Source: Aeromicrobium senzhongii (GTDB lineage: Bacteria; Actinomycetota; Actinomycetes; Propionibacteriales; Nocardioidaceae). Taken from it: a stretch of 64,000 nt of DNA. The stretch covers positions 1,240,001 to 1,304,000 of the forward strand of contig NZ_CP060587.1 of assembly GCF_014334735.1 (NCBI RefSeq), written 5' to 3'. The translations under genes and the position numbers were made by a program. Shown in pieces: positions 33,768-41,826 of this stretch (position 1 is its first letter; each line of letters begins with the position of its first letter). Below the pieces are notes generated by a model. The model did not search any database. It saw only the letters and a list, made by a program, of their open reading frames with translations, and had not been told where the DNA came from.

Positions 33768-33785
33768 TAGTTGAATCGTCAACTA
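33768..33785. promoter_or_regulatory. Operator-like palindrome over the -10 element of the dioxygenase gene
   Basis: TAGTTGA-ATCG-TCAACTA is a perfect 7-bp inverted repeat. It overlaps a TATAGT -10 hexamer (33766-33771). Sites of this TAGTTGA type are common for MarR-family repressors; no such gene is adjacent. Confidence 0.6.
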
Positions 33786-33797
33786 CAAGGAGACGAC

Positions 33798-34640
33798 ATG
33801 AACCCCCGCCCGGAGACCGTACCCACCCATCGGCTGTCCGACTTGACCAACCGGCTGGTGCCGAGTCCGCGGATGCCGGTCCTGTTCGTCGGTCACGGCA
33901 ACCCCATGAACGCCCTTGCGGACAACACGTTCACGCGCGAATGGCAGCGGGTCGGCGCCGGCCTGCCGGACGCCCAGGCGATCGTCGTCATCAGCGCCCA
34001 CTGGCTCACGCCCGGGGGCACCCACATCACGGACGCGCCGCGCAACCCCGTCATCCACGACTTCGGCGGCTTCCCCGACGAGCTCTACCGGGTGCAGTAC
34101 GAGTCCCACGGCGACGAGCGCGTCGCCCGGCTGCTGGCCCAGCACCTGGTCGAGTACGAGGCGCGCCTCGACAGCCAGTGGGGACTGGACCACGGCACCT
34201 GGAGCGTCCTGAAGTTCCTCGCCCCGGCCCCGCAGGTGCCCGTCCTGCAGATCAGCATCGACTACTCGATGCCCCTGCCGAAGCTGTACGAGTTGTTCTC
34301 GCGGTTGCGGGACCTGCGCCGGCGCGGTGTCGTCTTCATCGGCAGCGGCAACATCGTGCATGCCCTGAACCGCGTGCGGTGGGGCGGCGGTCCGGCCTGG
34401 GACTGGGCGATCGAGTTCGACTCCCAGACCGCCGACGCGATCTCCACCGGCGACGTCACCCGGCTGCTGGACCCGTACCGATCGTGGTCCGCCGCGCGCG
34501 TCGCCGTGCCGACGGACGACCACTACCGCCCGATGGTCGCCTCGCTCGGCCTGTTGGAGCCCGACGAGGAGGTCGGGTTCTTCAACACCGAGATCGACAT
34601 GGGGTCGGTCGGCATGCGGTCGTTCATCACGGCTGCGTGA
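33798..34640 (+). CDS. LigB/YgiD-family extradiol (DOPA 4,5-type) dioxygenase
   Basis: Zinc or iron extradiol ring-cleaving dioxygenase of 280 residues. Metal-ligand histidines lie in MPVLFVGHGNPMNAL and in VVISAHW-TPGGTHIT; the histidine at HDFGGFPDELY and the GSGNIVHALN segment are also diagnostic of the YgiD/DODA group. The acidic C-terminal strand closes the class III fold. AAGGAG precedes ATG 33798 by five bases. The physiological substrate is unknown in bacteria; DOPA is cleaved in vitro by E. coli YgiD. The promoter carries a palindrome, so expression is probably induced. Its end overlaps the convergent serine hydrolase gene by 14 bases. Confidence 0.88.
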   Translation: MNPRPETVPTHRLSDLTNRLVPSPRMPVLFVGHGNPMNALADNTFTREWQRVGAGLPDAQAIVVISAHWLTPGGTHITDAPRNPVIHDFGGFPDELYRVQYESHGDERVARLLAQHLVEYEARLDSQWGLDHGTWSVLKFLAPAPQVPVLQISIDYSMPLPKLYELFSRLRDLRRRGVVFIGSGNIVHALNRVRWGGGPAWDWAIEFDSQTADAISTGDVTRLLDPYRSWSAARVAVPTDDHYRPMVASLGLLEPDEEVGFFNTEIDMGSVGMRSFITAA

Positions 34641-35730
34641 TCCCGAGCCCCTCGAGCACCGCTGCCGTGAAGCCGTCGATCGTCAGGTCGTCGGGGCCGG
34701 AGGGCTTCGGGCCCAGCCGCACGGCGACGGTGTCCGCCGACGGCACGACGGCGACCAGCTGGTTTCCCCAACCGAGCGCCCAGAACGCGTCCGCGGGAGC
34801 GGCCGGAGCCAGGCGGCCGCGGTACGGCTCACGGTCCTGGTCGAACCCCGCGGCGCGCCGCACCTCCTGCACGCGACCCGACGCGTTGGTCCACCACAGC
34901 AGTCCGTAGGCGGCGTTGAGCTCCGAGCTCGGCGTGGTCAGCTCGGCCACCGCCGCCGCGGGCAGTACCTGCCGGCCCTCGAAGCGACCCTCGTCGCGCA
35001 TCATGACGCCCAGGCGCGCCAGATCGGCGCACGACGAGACGATCCCGGCGTAGGTCGTGATGGTGCCGGCCCGGTCGCGCGACCACGACGTGTCGGTCAG
35101 CCCCAGCGGGGCGAACAGCCGGTCGTCGGCGTAGGCCTCGAGGTCACCGACGGCCGAGGTCAGGACGGCCGAGAGCACCTGGCTGGCCAGGTTGTCGTAC
35201 TGCCATGCGGTGCCGGGCGCGTCCTGCTGTCCCGTCGCGAGCGCCGCCGCGGTCTGGTCGGCCGACCGGATCATGGCGGCGTCCAGCGCCTCGGTCCACG
35301 CTCGTCCCGACGTCATCGACATGAGGTGGCGGATCGTGACGTCCCCGGACTCCGCGGGCCACCGCGGCACGTGACGTGACACCGGGTCGTCGAGGCTCAA
35401 CGCGTTCTCGGAGGCCGCGATGGCCAGCAGCACACCGACGACCGACTTGGTGATCGAGTAGACCCGGCGCGTGGCGTGACGCGACCCGGCCGGATGCTCG
35501 TGCACGACCTCGTCACCGCGCAGCACGACGGTGCACGTCGATCCGCTGGCGTCGACCAGGCGGTCGAGTGCCGTGAAGTCGGGCGGGGGAGTCGTCGTGG
35601 TCGCGGGCGACCGCGACGGGGTCGGCAGGCTGGCGTCGGACATGGCGGACCTTCCGGCGGGCGGGGTGGACGTGCAGGCGGCGAGCAACAGCCCGGCGAC
35701 CAGGAGGCAGGCTGTCGCGCGTGCGCTCAC
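34627..35730 (-). CDS. Serine hydrolase lipoprotein, class C beta-lactamase fold
   Basis: Secreted, membrane-anchored hydrolase of the beta-lactamase/D-alanyl-D-alanine-peptidase-like group. From GTG 35730 the protein is 367 residues. It begins with a basic/hydrophobic signal sequence ending in the lipobox LLLAAC (about residue 20), then a Thr/Pro-rich linker. The nucleophile motif S-x-x-K is SITK (RRVYSITKSVVG), the Y-x-N element is QYDNLASQ, and the third motif region is WALGWGNQ. Such proteins are often esterases or amidases of unknown substrate; a beta-lactamase role cannot be claimed. GTGA overlaps the stop of the CoA-transferase gene, an unexpected coupling. Confidence 0.85.
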   Translation of the reverse strand: MSARATACLLVAGLLLAACTSTPPAGRSAMSDASLPTPSRSPATTTTPPPDFTALDRLVDASGSTCTVVLRGDEVVHEHPAGSRHATRRVYSITKSVVGVLLAIAASENALSLDDPVSRHVPRWPAESGDVTIRHLMSMTSGRAWTEALDAAMIRSADQTAAALATGQQDAPGTAWQYDNLASQVLSAVLTSAVGDLEAYADDRLFAPLGLTDTSWSRDRAGTITTYAGIVSSCADLARLGVMMRDEGRFEGRQVLPAAAVAELTTPSSELNAAYGLLWWTNASGRVQEVRRAAGFDQDREPYRGRLAPAAPADAFWALGWGNQLVAVVPSADTVAVRLGPKPSGPDDLTIDGFTAAVLEGLGITQP

Positions 35731-37232
35731 ATGCGCCCGGTGTCGAGGTACCGCTGGTGCCACGACAGGGCCTCGGAGAGCAGGTGCGGCGTGTGCCGGG
35801 CATCGGGGCGAGCGGCGACGGCTCGCTCGAGGTAGTCGCGCAACTGCGGCCGGAAGCGCGGGTGGGCGCAGTGCGCGATGATCCGCTCCGCCCGCTCGCG
35901 TGGCGAGAGGCCACGCAGGTCGGCCAGGCCGTGCTCGGTGACGATCACGTGCACGTCGTGCTCGGTGTGGTCGACGTGGCTGACCATCGGCACGATCGTC
36001 GAGATCGCACCGTCCTTGGCGGTCGACGGGGTCAGGAAGAAGTTCAGGTAGGCGTTGCGGGCGAAGTCACCGCTGCCGCCGATGCCGTTCATCACGGCAC
36101 TGCCCATGACGTGCGTCGAGTTCACGTTGCCGTAGATGTCGGCCTCGATCATGCCGTTCATGGCGATGATGCCCAGGCGGCGGATGATCTCGGGGTGGTT
36201 CGAGATCTCCTCGCTGCGCATGAGGATCCGGCCCTTGTACCCGTCGATCCCCGCCCGGAAGTGCTCCATGCCCTCGCGCGAGAGACCGAACGAGGCCGTC
36301 GACGCGGCGCGGAGCGTGCCCGAGTCCAGCAGCGTCAGCATGCTGTCCTGGAGGACCTCGGTGTACGCCACCAGGCTCGTGAACTCGCTGCCGTCCAGGC
36401 CCTGCAGGACCGCGTTGGCCACGTTGCCGACGCCGGACTGCAGCGGCAGCAGCTCCGGGGGCATGCGGCCGGCACCGACCTCGCCGCGCAGGAAGTCCAG
36501 GGTGTGCCCGGCGATCGCGCGGGACACGTCGTCGGGTGCCGAGAACGCCGCACCGGCATCGGGCGCGGCGGTCTCGACCACGGCGATCACCTTCGCGGGG
36601 TCGACCTTCAGATAGGGCTCACCGATACGCTGCATGGGCTCGGTGAGCGCCAGCGGGCGCCGGTGCGGAGGCAGGGCCGTCCCGCCGTAGATGTCGTGGA
36701 AGCCCTCGAACTCGCGCGGCTGCCAGTGGTTGACCTCGAGGATCACCTTGTCGGCCTGGTCCAGCCAGGTCTTGTTGTTGCCGACCGAGCTGCTGGGGAC
36801 CAGGAGCCCGTCGGGCAGGATCGCCGTCACCTCGATGACGGCGACGTCGAGCGGACCGTAGAAGCCGAACCACATCTGCTGGGCCGAGTGGCTCAGGTGG
36901 GCGTCGACGTAGTCGACCTCGCCGGCGTTGATCTGGCGGCGCAGGGTCGGGTCGGAGTTGTACGGCAGCCGCGTGGAGATGGCGTGCGCCTCGGCCAGGA
37001 CACCGTCGGCCTGTGGAGCGGTGGAGGCACCGGTCCACAGGCCGATCCGGAAGTCTTCGCCGGCGTCGTGTGCGGCCCGGGCTCGTGCCGCGAGCGCCGC
37101 GGGCACGACCTTGGGATAGCCGGCCCCGGTGAAGCCACTCATCCCGACGTTGTCACCGGGACGGATGAATTCGACGGCGTCCTCGGCGCTCATGATGCGC
37201 GAAGAGGCCACAGGGCATGACACACGACTCAT
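35727..37232 (-). CDS. Succinyl-CoA:acetate CoA-transferase / acetyl-CoA hydrolase
   Basis: Class I CoA-transferase of 501 residues that probably moves CoA from succinyl-CoA to acetate, allowing acetate use and bypassing succinyl-CoA synthetase. The catalytic Glu is E292 in AYTEVLQDSM, in the same place as in AarC. The oxyanion/CoA loops VGNVANAVL and GIGGSGDFARNAYL are those of the AarC/Cat1 branch. The N-terminal GDNVGMSGFTGAGYPKVVP loop is also typical. Simple acetyl-CoA hydrolase activity is the annotated alternative. It is upstream of and overlapping the lipoprotein hydrolase gene, and 13 bases downstream of trx. It makes metabolic sense with actP. Confidence 0.88.
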   Translation of the reverse strand: MSRVSCPVASSRIMSAEDAVEFIRPGDNVGMSGFTGAGYPKVVPAALAARARAAHDAGEDFRIGLWTGASTAPQADGVLAEAHAISTRLPYNSDPTLRRQINAGEVDYVDAHLSHSAQQMWFGFYGPLDVAVIEVTAILPDGLLVPSSSVGNNKTWLDQADKVILEVNHWQPREFEGFHDIYGGTALPPHRRPLALTEPMQRIGEPYLKVDPAKVIAVVETAAPDAGAAFSAPDDVSRAIAGHTLDFLRGEVGAGRMPPELLPLQSGVGNVANAVLQGLDGSEFTSLVAYTEVLQDSMLTLLDSGTLRAASTASFGLSREGMEHFRAGIDGYKGRILMRSEEISNHPEIIRRLGIIAMNGMIEADIYGNVNSTHVMGSAVMNGIGGSGDFARNAYLNFFLTPSTAKDGAISTIVPMVSHVDHTEHDVHVIVTEHGLADLRGLSPRERAERIIAHCAHPRFRPQLRDYLERAVAARPDARHTPHLLSEALSWHQRYLDTGRM

Positions 37233-37245
37233 GTGTCGCAGTCTC

Positions 37246-37653
37246 TCAGTTCTGCGAGGCCTCTGGCACGTCGGGCACGCCCTCGGGGGACTGCGCCTCC
37301 TGCTCAGCGATCTCGCGGCGGATCTTGTCCATGTCGAGCTGGCGGACCTGGCCGATGATCTCGTCGAGTGCCTCCGCCGGCAGCGCGCCGGGCTGGGCGT
37401 ACAGCAGGACGCCGTCACGGAACGCCATCAGCGTGGGGATGGACGTGATCTGGACCGCGGCGGAGAGCTCCTGCTCGGCCTCGGTGTCGATCTTGGCGAA
37501 GGTGATGTCGGGGTGCCGCTCGCTGGCGGCTTCGTAGACGGGCGCGAACTGCATGCACGGTCCGCACCAGCCGGCCCACCAGTCCACCAACGTGATGCCG
37601 TCTCCGGTCACGGTGTCCTGGAAGGTGTCGGCAGTCAGGTTGATCGTGGTCAT
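37246..37653 (-). CDS. trxA: Thioredoxin
   Basis: Protein-disulfide reductant of 135 residues. The active site WCGPC is at residues 29-33 with the preceding DWWAGW strand. The cis-proline loop is SIPTL. The fold ends near residue 108; a further 25-residue acidic extension (EQEAQSPEGVPDVP) is unusual for a housekeeping thioredoxin and may confer partner specificity. It is the first of a minus-strand run with the CoA-transferase and the lipoprotein hydrolase. Start ATG 37653. Confidence 0.93.
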   Translation of the reverse strand: MTTINLTADTFQDTVTGDGITLVDWWAGWCGPCMQFAPVYEAASERHPDITFAKIDTEAEQELSAAVQITSIPTLMAFRDGVLLYAQPGALPAEALDEIIGQVRQLDMDKIRREIAEQEAQSPEGVPDVPEASQN

Positions 37654-37731
37654 GATGGCCTTTCCTCGGGTACCTCATGGTCAACGTTCACGTCCACTGT
37701 GACATTCCGGTGGTTGCGGCATGATCGGTCC

Positions 37732-38844
37732 ATGGACCGCAGATCCGTCATCACCGCCGGGGCCGCCCTCGGGGCGATGTGGCTCGCGGGCTGTCGGGGC
37801 GGCGAGGAGTCGGCCCGCCCCCGTGGTTCCACCGGCGCCCCGCCCCCGTCGCCACCGTCGAGCGCCGCGACCCCCGAGCCGATCGATCCCCGGTTGGACG
37901 GCACCGTGGCCACGGGCCTGAACGTGCCCTGGGCGATCGTCTTCCTGGCCGACGGCACCGCCCTGGTCACCCAGCGCGACGACGCGTCGATCGTGCGGGT
38001 CGCGCCGGACGGCCGGGTGACACCGGTCGGTGACGTTCCCGGGGTCGCGCCCGGGGGAGAGGGCGGGCTGCAGGGACTCGCCGTCGCACCCGGCGACGAG
38101 TCCGCCCTGTTCGCCTACCTCACCGGGCCGGACGACAACCGCGTCGTTCGTCTGGACTTCGACGGTGAGCGCATCGGCCGGGCCGAGCCGATCCTGACCG
38201 GGATGGCGAAGGCGTTCAACCACCAGGGCGGTGCGTTGACCTTCGATCGTCAGGGGCACCTGTTCGTGGCGGTCGGTGACGCGGCCCGGGCCGAGACGGC
38301 CCAGGATCGTGACTCGCTCAACGGCAAGATCCTGCGGATCGACCAAGAGGGTCGGGCGGTCGACGGCAACCCCTTCGGCAACCGGGTCTGGTCCCTCGGG
38401 CACCGCAACGTCGAGGGTCTGGCCTGGGACGGCTCCGGGCGGCTGTGGGCCAGCGAGTTCGGCGACCAGCGCACCGACGAGCTCAATCGCATCGTCAAGG
38501 GCGGCAACTACGGCTGGCCGCAGGTGGAGGGCGACGGCGGTGACGACCGGTTCGTCCGTCCGGCCGCCACGTGGTCGACGCAGGAGGCGTCACCGGCCGG
38601 CCTGGCGATCAGCGGCGAGCGGGCGTTCCTCGCGGCCCTGCGCGGCGAGCGGTTGTGGCAGGTCCCGTTGGACGGCGCGCAGGCCGGCAGGCCGCGGGCG
38701 TTCCTGACCGGGGAGCTGGGCCGGCTGCGTTCGGTGGCGGTGGCTCCCGACGGCTCGCTGTGGGTGGGGACGTCGAACACCGACGGCCGCGGGCAGGTGC
38801 GCCGCGGCGACGACCGCATCGTCCGCGTCGCCATCTCGGCGTGA
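37732..38844 (+). CDS. PQQ-dependent sugar dehydrogenase-like (glucose/sorbosone) lipoprotein
   Basis: Exported six-bladed beta-propeller of the soluble glucose/sorbosone dehydrogenase family, 370 residues. The signal has a twin-Arg-like start (MDRRSVITAGAALGAMWLAG) with a lipobox Cys at residue 21, then a Pro/Ser linker. Diagnostic segments are GLNVPWAIVFLADGTALVTQ, NHQGGALTFDRQGHLFVAVGD and FGDQRTDELNRIVKGGNYGW, which contain propeller Ca/PQQ-site residues of the family. The true sugar substrate is unknown, and many actinobacterial members are uncharacterised. It is divergent from trx with 78 bases between. Confidence 0.88.
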   Translation: MDRRSVITAGAALGAMWLAGCRGGEESARPRGSTGAPPPSPPSSAATPEPIDPRLDGTVATGLNVPWAIVFLADGTALVTQRDDASIVRVAPDGRVTPVGDVPGVAPGGEGGLQGLAVAPGDESALFAYLTGPDDNRVVRLDFDGERIGRAEPILTGMAKAFNHQGGALTFDRQGHLFVAVGDAARAETAQDRDSLNGKILRIDQEGRAVDGNPFGNRVWSLGHRNVEGLAWDGSGRLWASEFGDQRTDELNRIVKGGNYGWPQVEGDGGDDRFVRPAATWSTQEASPAGLAISGERAFLAALRGERLWQVPLDGAQAGRPRAFLTGELGRLRSVAVAPDGSLWVGTSNTDGRGQVRRGDDRIVRVAISA

Positions 38845-39056
38845 AAGATCTCTGGTCATTTCAGCGCTTTGTGGTTATCGTCGACAGCGGGGGATGACTC
38901 GGAGCACCGACGTCATGGGGAATGCAGCGCCTCTGGGTTTACGTGCCCACGTCACGCTCGGATCGTCTCCCGCCGCCCCTCGTGTCCGCTTCGGAACGCG
39001 AGGTGCACCGGCGGTTCGCCGCCCTGTGAGTCCGGCTCCCTCCCGGCACTGACAGC

Positions 39057-39090
39057 AAGAACCCCACCACCTCGCGGTGGTGGGGTTCTT
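39057..39090. terminator. Terminator downstream of the cold-shock gene
   Basis: AAGAACCCCACCACC, loop TCGC, GGTGGTGGGGTTCTT: a perfect 15-bp stem, lying 15 bases past the stop of the cold-shock gene. It can act in both directions. Confidence 0.9.
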
Positions 39091-39105
39091 GGCGTCCTGC
39101 GGGTC

Positions 39106-39309
39106 TCAGAGCGGCCGGATGTTGGCAGCCTGGAGGCCCTTCTGTCCCTGCTCGACGTCGAACTCGACCTTCTGGTCCTCGTTCAGCGAGCGGTAACCGT
39201 TGGTCTGGATCGCGCTGTAGTGCGCGAACACGTCCTCGCCGCCGTCATCGGGGGCGATGAAGCCGAAGCCCTTGTCGGCGTTGAACCACTTGACGGTACC
39301 GGTGGCCAT
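39106..39309 (-). CDS. Cold-shock domain protein (CspA-like)
   Basis: RNA chaperone of 67 residues, a single OB-fold domain. RNP1 is KGFGFI (residues 13-18) and RNP2 is DVFAHY (26-31). The start [16 protein letters not shown] is the actinobacterial CspA/B consensus. Ribosome-binding GGAGAA precedes the ATG. A leader of probably more than 100 bases, typical for cold-shock genes, lies upstream (39310-39450), but I could not place its promoter with confidence. Confidence 0.95.
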   Translation of the reverse strand: MATGTVKWFNADKGFGFIAPDDGGEDVFAHYSAIQTNGYRSLNEDQKVEFDVEQGQKGLQAANIRPL

Positions 39310-39683
39310 GGTCGTTCTCCTCTTCGATCCTTCTGGCGATGGTCGAACGCGCTCTTCACGCTCGACGGTCGCGACGCACATCCAACTGCGAGAGGAACCA
39401 CGCCCCGATAGGGAACTGCATCCCTTTGCTGTCCAACGTCGTGCAACTGCGACCACCCTACGACAACCGGACCGAGCCGGGGAGTCCCCAATTGCCACCT
39501 GTTCGAGTGAATCTCAGGTGAATCCGGCGCGTCCGTTGCGCGCCACAAGGGACTACGTCGGTATAGTCAGTTAGAACCACTCCCGAAAGAGAGTGGGGTC
39601 ACCGGTTTTCCGGGGGCCGTGCGGGGGGCGTGCATCCGGGGGGACGGCACGTCCCCCGCTCCTTTTGCGCCGCGCGCCACGGC
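39310..39683. other. 374-base intergenic region: csp leader and a possible small RNA gene
   Basis: The left part is the upstream region of the cold-shock gene and is relatively AT-rich. The right part holds a TATAGT -10-like element and three hairpins in series on the plus strand (described separately). I see no protein-coding gene that uses typical high-GC codon bias. Confidence 0.5.
39562..39666 (+). ncRNA. Candidate small RNA gene between csp and xthA
   Basis: A TATAGT hexamer (39562-39567) is followed within ten bases by the hairpin CCACTC-N8-GAGTGG (39577-39596), then CCGG-TTTT-CCGG (39602-39613). The last is a strong hairpin GGGGGACG-GCA-CGTCCCCC (39639-39657) with a CTCCTTTT tail, an unusually good intrinsic terminator for this genome. 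A weak TTGCGC -35 lies 20 bases upstream of the -10. The product would be about 90 nt. Alternatively the last hairpin terminates xthA on the minus strand, although no T-run exists there. Confidence 0.35.
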
Positions 39684-40484
39684 TCAGCCGAGGTCGTAGT
39701 CGATCGTCAGCGGCGCGTGGTCGGACCACCGCTCGCCCCAGCTCGGGGCGCGGTCCACGGTGGCGACCCGGGCCGCGGCCGCCAGTTCGGGCGTGGCGAG
39801 CTGGTAGTCGATCCGCCAGCCGGTGTCGTTGTCGAACGCCTGGCCGCGCATGGACCACCACGTGTACGGGCCCTCGACCGGGCCGGCCAGGTGGCGGTGC
39901 ACGTCGTACCAGCCCAGGTCACCGAAGAACTGGTCGAAGTAGGCGCGCTCCTCGGGCAGGAACCCGGCCTTCTTGAGGTTGCCCTTCCAGTTGCGGATGT
40001 CCAGCTCGGTGTGGCCGACGTTGAGGTCGCCGGTGACGAGGGCGTGCCCGTCCATGGCGCCCAGCTCGGCCATGCGCTTGGTCATCTGGTCCAGGAAGCG
40101 GTACTTCTCCTCCTGGCGCGGCGTGCCGGCCTCGCCGGAGTGGACGTACACGCTGACCACCGTGAGGACCGAGCCGTCGGGCAGGGTCAGGTCGGCCTCG
40201 ATCCAGCGGCCCGAGTCGTCGAAGAACGCGTCACCGTTGCCGACCCGGTGACTGGTCGGCTCGAGGCGGCTGAGCACGGCCACGCCGGAGCGGCCCTTCG
40301 CGGCGGCCTCGGTGTGGACCACGTGGTAGTCCGTGCCCTCGAGGATCTCGTGCACGATCGCGTCGGGAGCGCGGACCTCCTGCAACGTGATGATGTCGGC
40401 GTCGCGGCTCTCGAGCCACTCCTTCATCCCCTTGCGCCATGCGGCGCGGATGCCATTGACGTTGACGGTCGAGATCCTGAGCAC
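39684..40484 (-). CDS. xthA: Exodeoxyribonuclease III / AP endonuclease
   Basis: Mg-dependent base-excision repair nuclease of 266 residues. Family motifs in order: STVNVNGIRAAWRKG (metal-binding Asn), IITLQEVRA (Glu), VVSVYVHSG, VTGDLNVGH (Asp/Asn pair), DTGWRIDYQLA, and the C-terminal RWSDHAPLTIDY (catalytic Asp-His). The length matches E. coli Xth (268). Single-gene unit after the geranylgeranyl-reductase-like gene, 48 bases away. Confidence 0.94.
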   Translation of the reverse strand: MLRISTVNVNGIRAAWRKGMKEWLESRDADIITLQEVRAPDAIVHEILEGTDYHVVHTEAAAKGRSGVAVLSRLEPTSHRVGNGDAFFDDSGRWIEADLTLPDGSVLTVVSVYVHSGEAGTPRQEEKYRFLDQMTKRMAELGAMDGHALVTGDLNVGHTELDIRNWKGNLKKAGFLPEERAYFDQFFGDLGWYDVHRHLAGPVEGPYTWWSMRGQAFDNDTGWRIDYQLATPELAAAARVATVDRAPSWGERWSDHAPLTIDYDLG

Positions 40485-40532
40485 CTGATCGAGGATAGTC
40501 GTCGGCCCCGACGCTCCCGGCCGCCGGTGAGG

Positions 40533-41774
40533 TCAGGGCGAGAAGGGCGGACGCTCGTCGAGGCGGATCGACTGGCGACCCGCCCACCGCCACGCCCGCG
40601 CGGTGAGGTCGCGGTCCTCGTCGGTGACGAGGTTGCCCATGACCCGCAGCGCGATCGTCATCAGCCGGTGCGAGCGCATCCCGACCGGGCCGGCCGTCGG
40701 CAACAGGTGCGGCACGGTGAGCAGGCCCGCCAGCCGCCGCGCGAGGGAGAACGCGGGGCCGTAGTGGGCGGTCAGCATCGCCGGCCAGGCCTCGGCGGGG
40801 GAGTCGCCGGTGGCCAGCAGCTCCGCGCCGATGCGCCCGGTCTCGAGGCCGTAGTCGATGCCCTCGCCGTTGAGCGGATTGACGCAACCGGCGGCGTCGC
40901 CGATGACGATCCAGTTCGGGCCCGAGACGCCCGACACCGCACCGCCCATCGGCAGCAGGGCCGAGGTCGGCATCCGCAGGTCGGCGCCGAGGTCCCAGTC
41001 CTCGCGCCGCAGCGTGGCGTAGTACTCCATGAGCGGACGGATCTGGACCTTCGCGGGTCGCTTCGCCGTGGCCAGCGCCCCGACGCCGAGGTTCACCCGC
41101 CCGTCGCCGAGCGGGAAGATCCAGCCGTAGCCCGGCAGCAGCTCGCCGTCCTCGCCGCGCAGCTCCAGGTGCGAGGAGATCCACGGGTCGTCGCTGCGGC
41201 CGGACTTGACGTAGCTGCGGCCGGCGACGCCGTAGGCGGTGTCGCGGTGCCACTCACGGCCGAGCACCCGGCCCAGCGGCGACCGCACGCCGTCGGCGAC
41301 GACGAGGCGTCGGCACCCGATCGTGTGGCGTCCCTCGGCGGTCTCGACGACGACGCCCGTGACCGCGCCGCGGGCGTCGCGCTCGACGTCGACCGCCTTC
41401 GCCCCGTCGACGCCGATCGCGCCCGCGGCCAGGGCACGCTCGCGGATGCGGGCGTCCAGCTCGGTGCGGGGGACGGCGGAGCCGTGATCGGGCAGCGAGC
41501 CGCCGGGCCAGGGCAGCAGCAGCTCCTGGCCGAAGCCGGCCGCGCGCAGACCGCGGTTCAGCGTGTGCCCACGAACCCAGTCCCCGAGGTCGAGCCGGTC
41601 GAGTTCGGCGATGGCGCGCGGGGTCAGGCCGTCGCCGCAGGTCTTGTCACGAGGGAAGGTGGCCGCGTCCACCAGCACGGTGTCCATGCCGAGGTGGGCG
41701 GTCCAGGCGGCGGCGGACGAGCCGGCGGGCCCCGCGCCGACGACGAGGACGTCGGTGGTGGACGGCAGGATCAT
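40533..41774 (-). CDS. Geranylgeranyl reductase family FAD oxidoreductase (MenJ-like)
   Basis: Flavoenzyme of 413 residues that saturates isoprenoid double bonds, in mycobacteria the beta-isoprene unit of menaquinone (MenJ). The N-terminal dinucleotide motif is DVLVVGAGPAGSSAAAW, followed by the family block FPRDKTCGDGLTPRAIAELD. The second FAD motif is WIVIGDAAGCVNPLNGEGID. The C-terminal helices around LLTVPHLLPTAGPVGMRSH are typical of the membrane-associated branch. Archaeal-type lipid substrates are not expected here, so menaquinone is the likely target. ATG 41774, divergent from the queuosine-precursor transporter. Confidence 0.85.
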   Translation of the reverse strand: MILPSTTDVLVVGAGPAGSSAAAWTAHLGMDTVLVDAATFPRDKTCGDGLTPRAIAELDRLDLGDWVRGHTLNRGLRAAGFGQELLLPWPGGSLPDHGSAVPRTELDARIRERALAAGAIGVDGAKAVDVERDARGAVTGVVVETAEGRHTIGCRRLVVADGVRSPLGRVLGREWHRDTAYGVAGRSYVKSGRSDDPWISSHLELRGEDGELLPGYGWIFPLGDGRVNLGVGALATAKRPAKVQIRPLMEYYATLRREDWDLGADLRMPTSALLPMGGAVSGVSGPNWIVIGDAAGCVNPLNGEGIDYGLETGRIGAELLATGDSPAEAWPAMLTAHYGPAFSLARRLAGLLTVPHLLPTAGPVGMRSHRLMTIALRVMGNLVTDEDRDLTARAWRWAGRQSIRLDERPPFSP

Positions 41775-41826
41775 GAGTCGATTCTCGCACCGGGGGCACA
41801 ACGCCCGGGACACGGGAGGTGGGAAG

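Noticed and set aside
34627-35730. True beta-lactamase (antibiotic resistance) gene
   Set aside because: SxxK and YxN are present, but these are shared by esterases and peptidases of the same fold, so resistance cannot be claimed.
38894-39049. 51-codon open frame between the PQQ dehydrogenase and csp genes
   Set aside because: No clear ribosome-binding site, no recognisable domain and Arg/Pro/Ala-rich; not convincing without conservation data.
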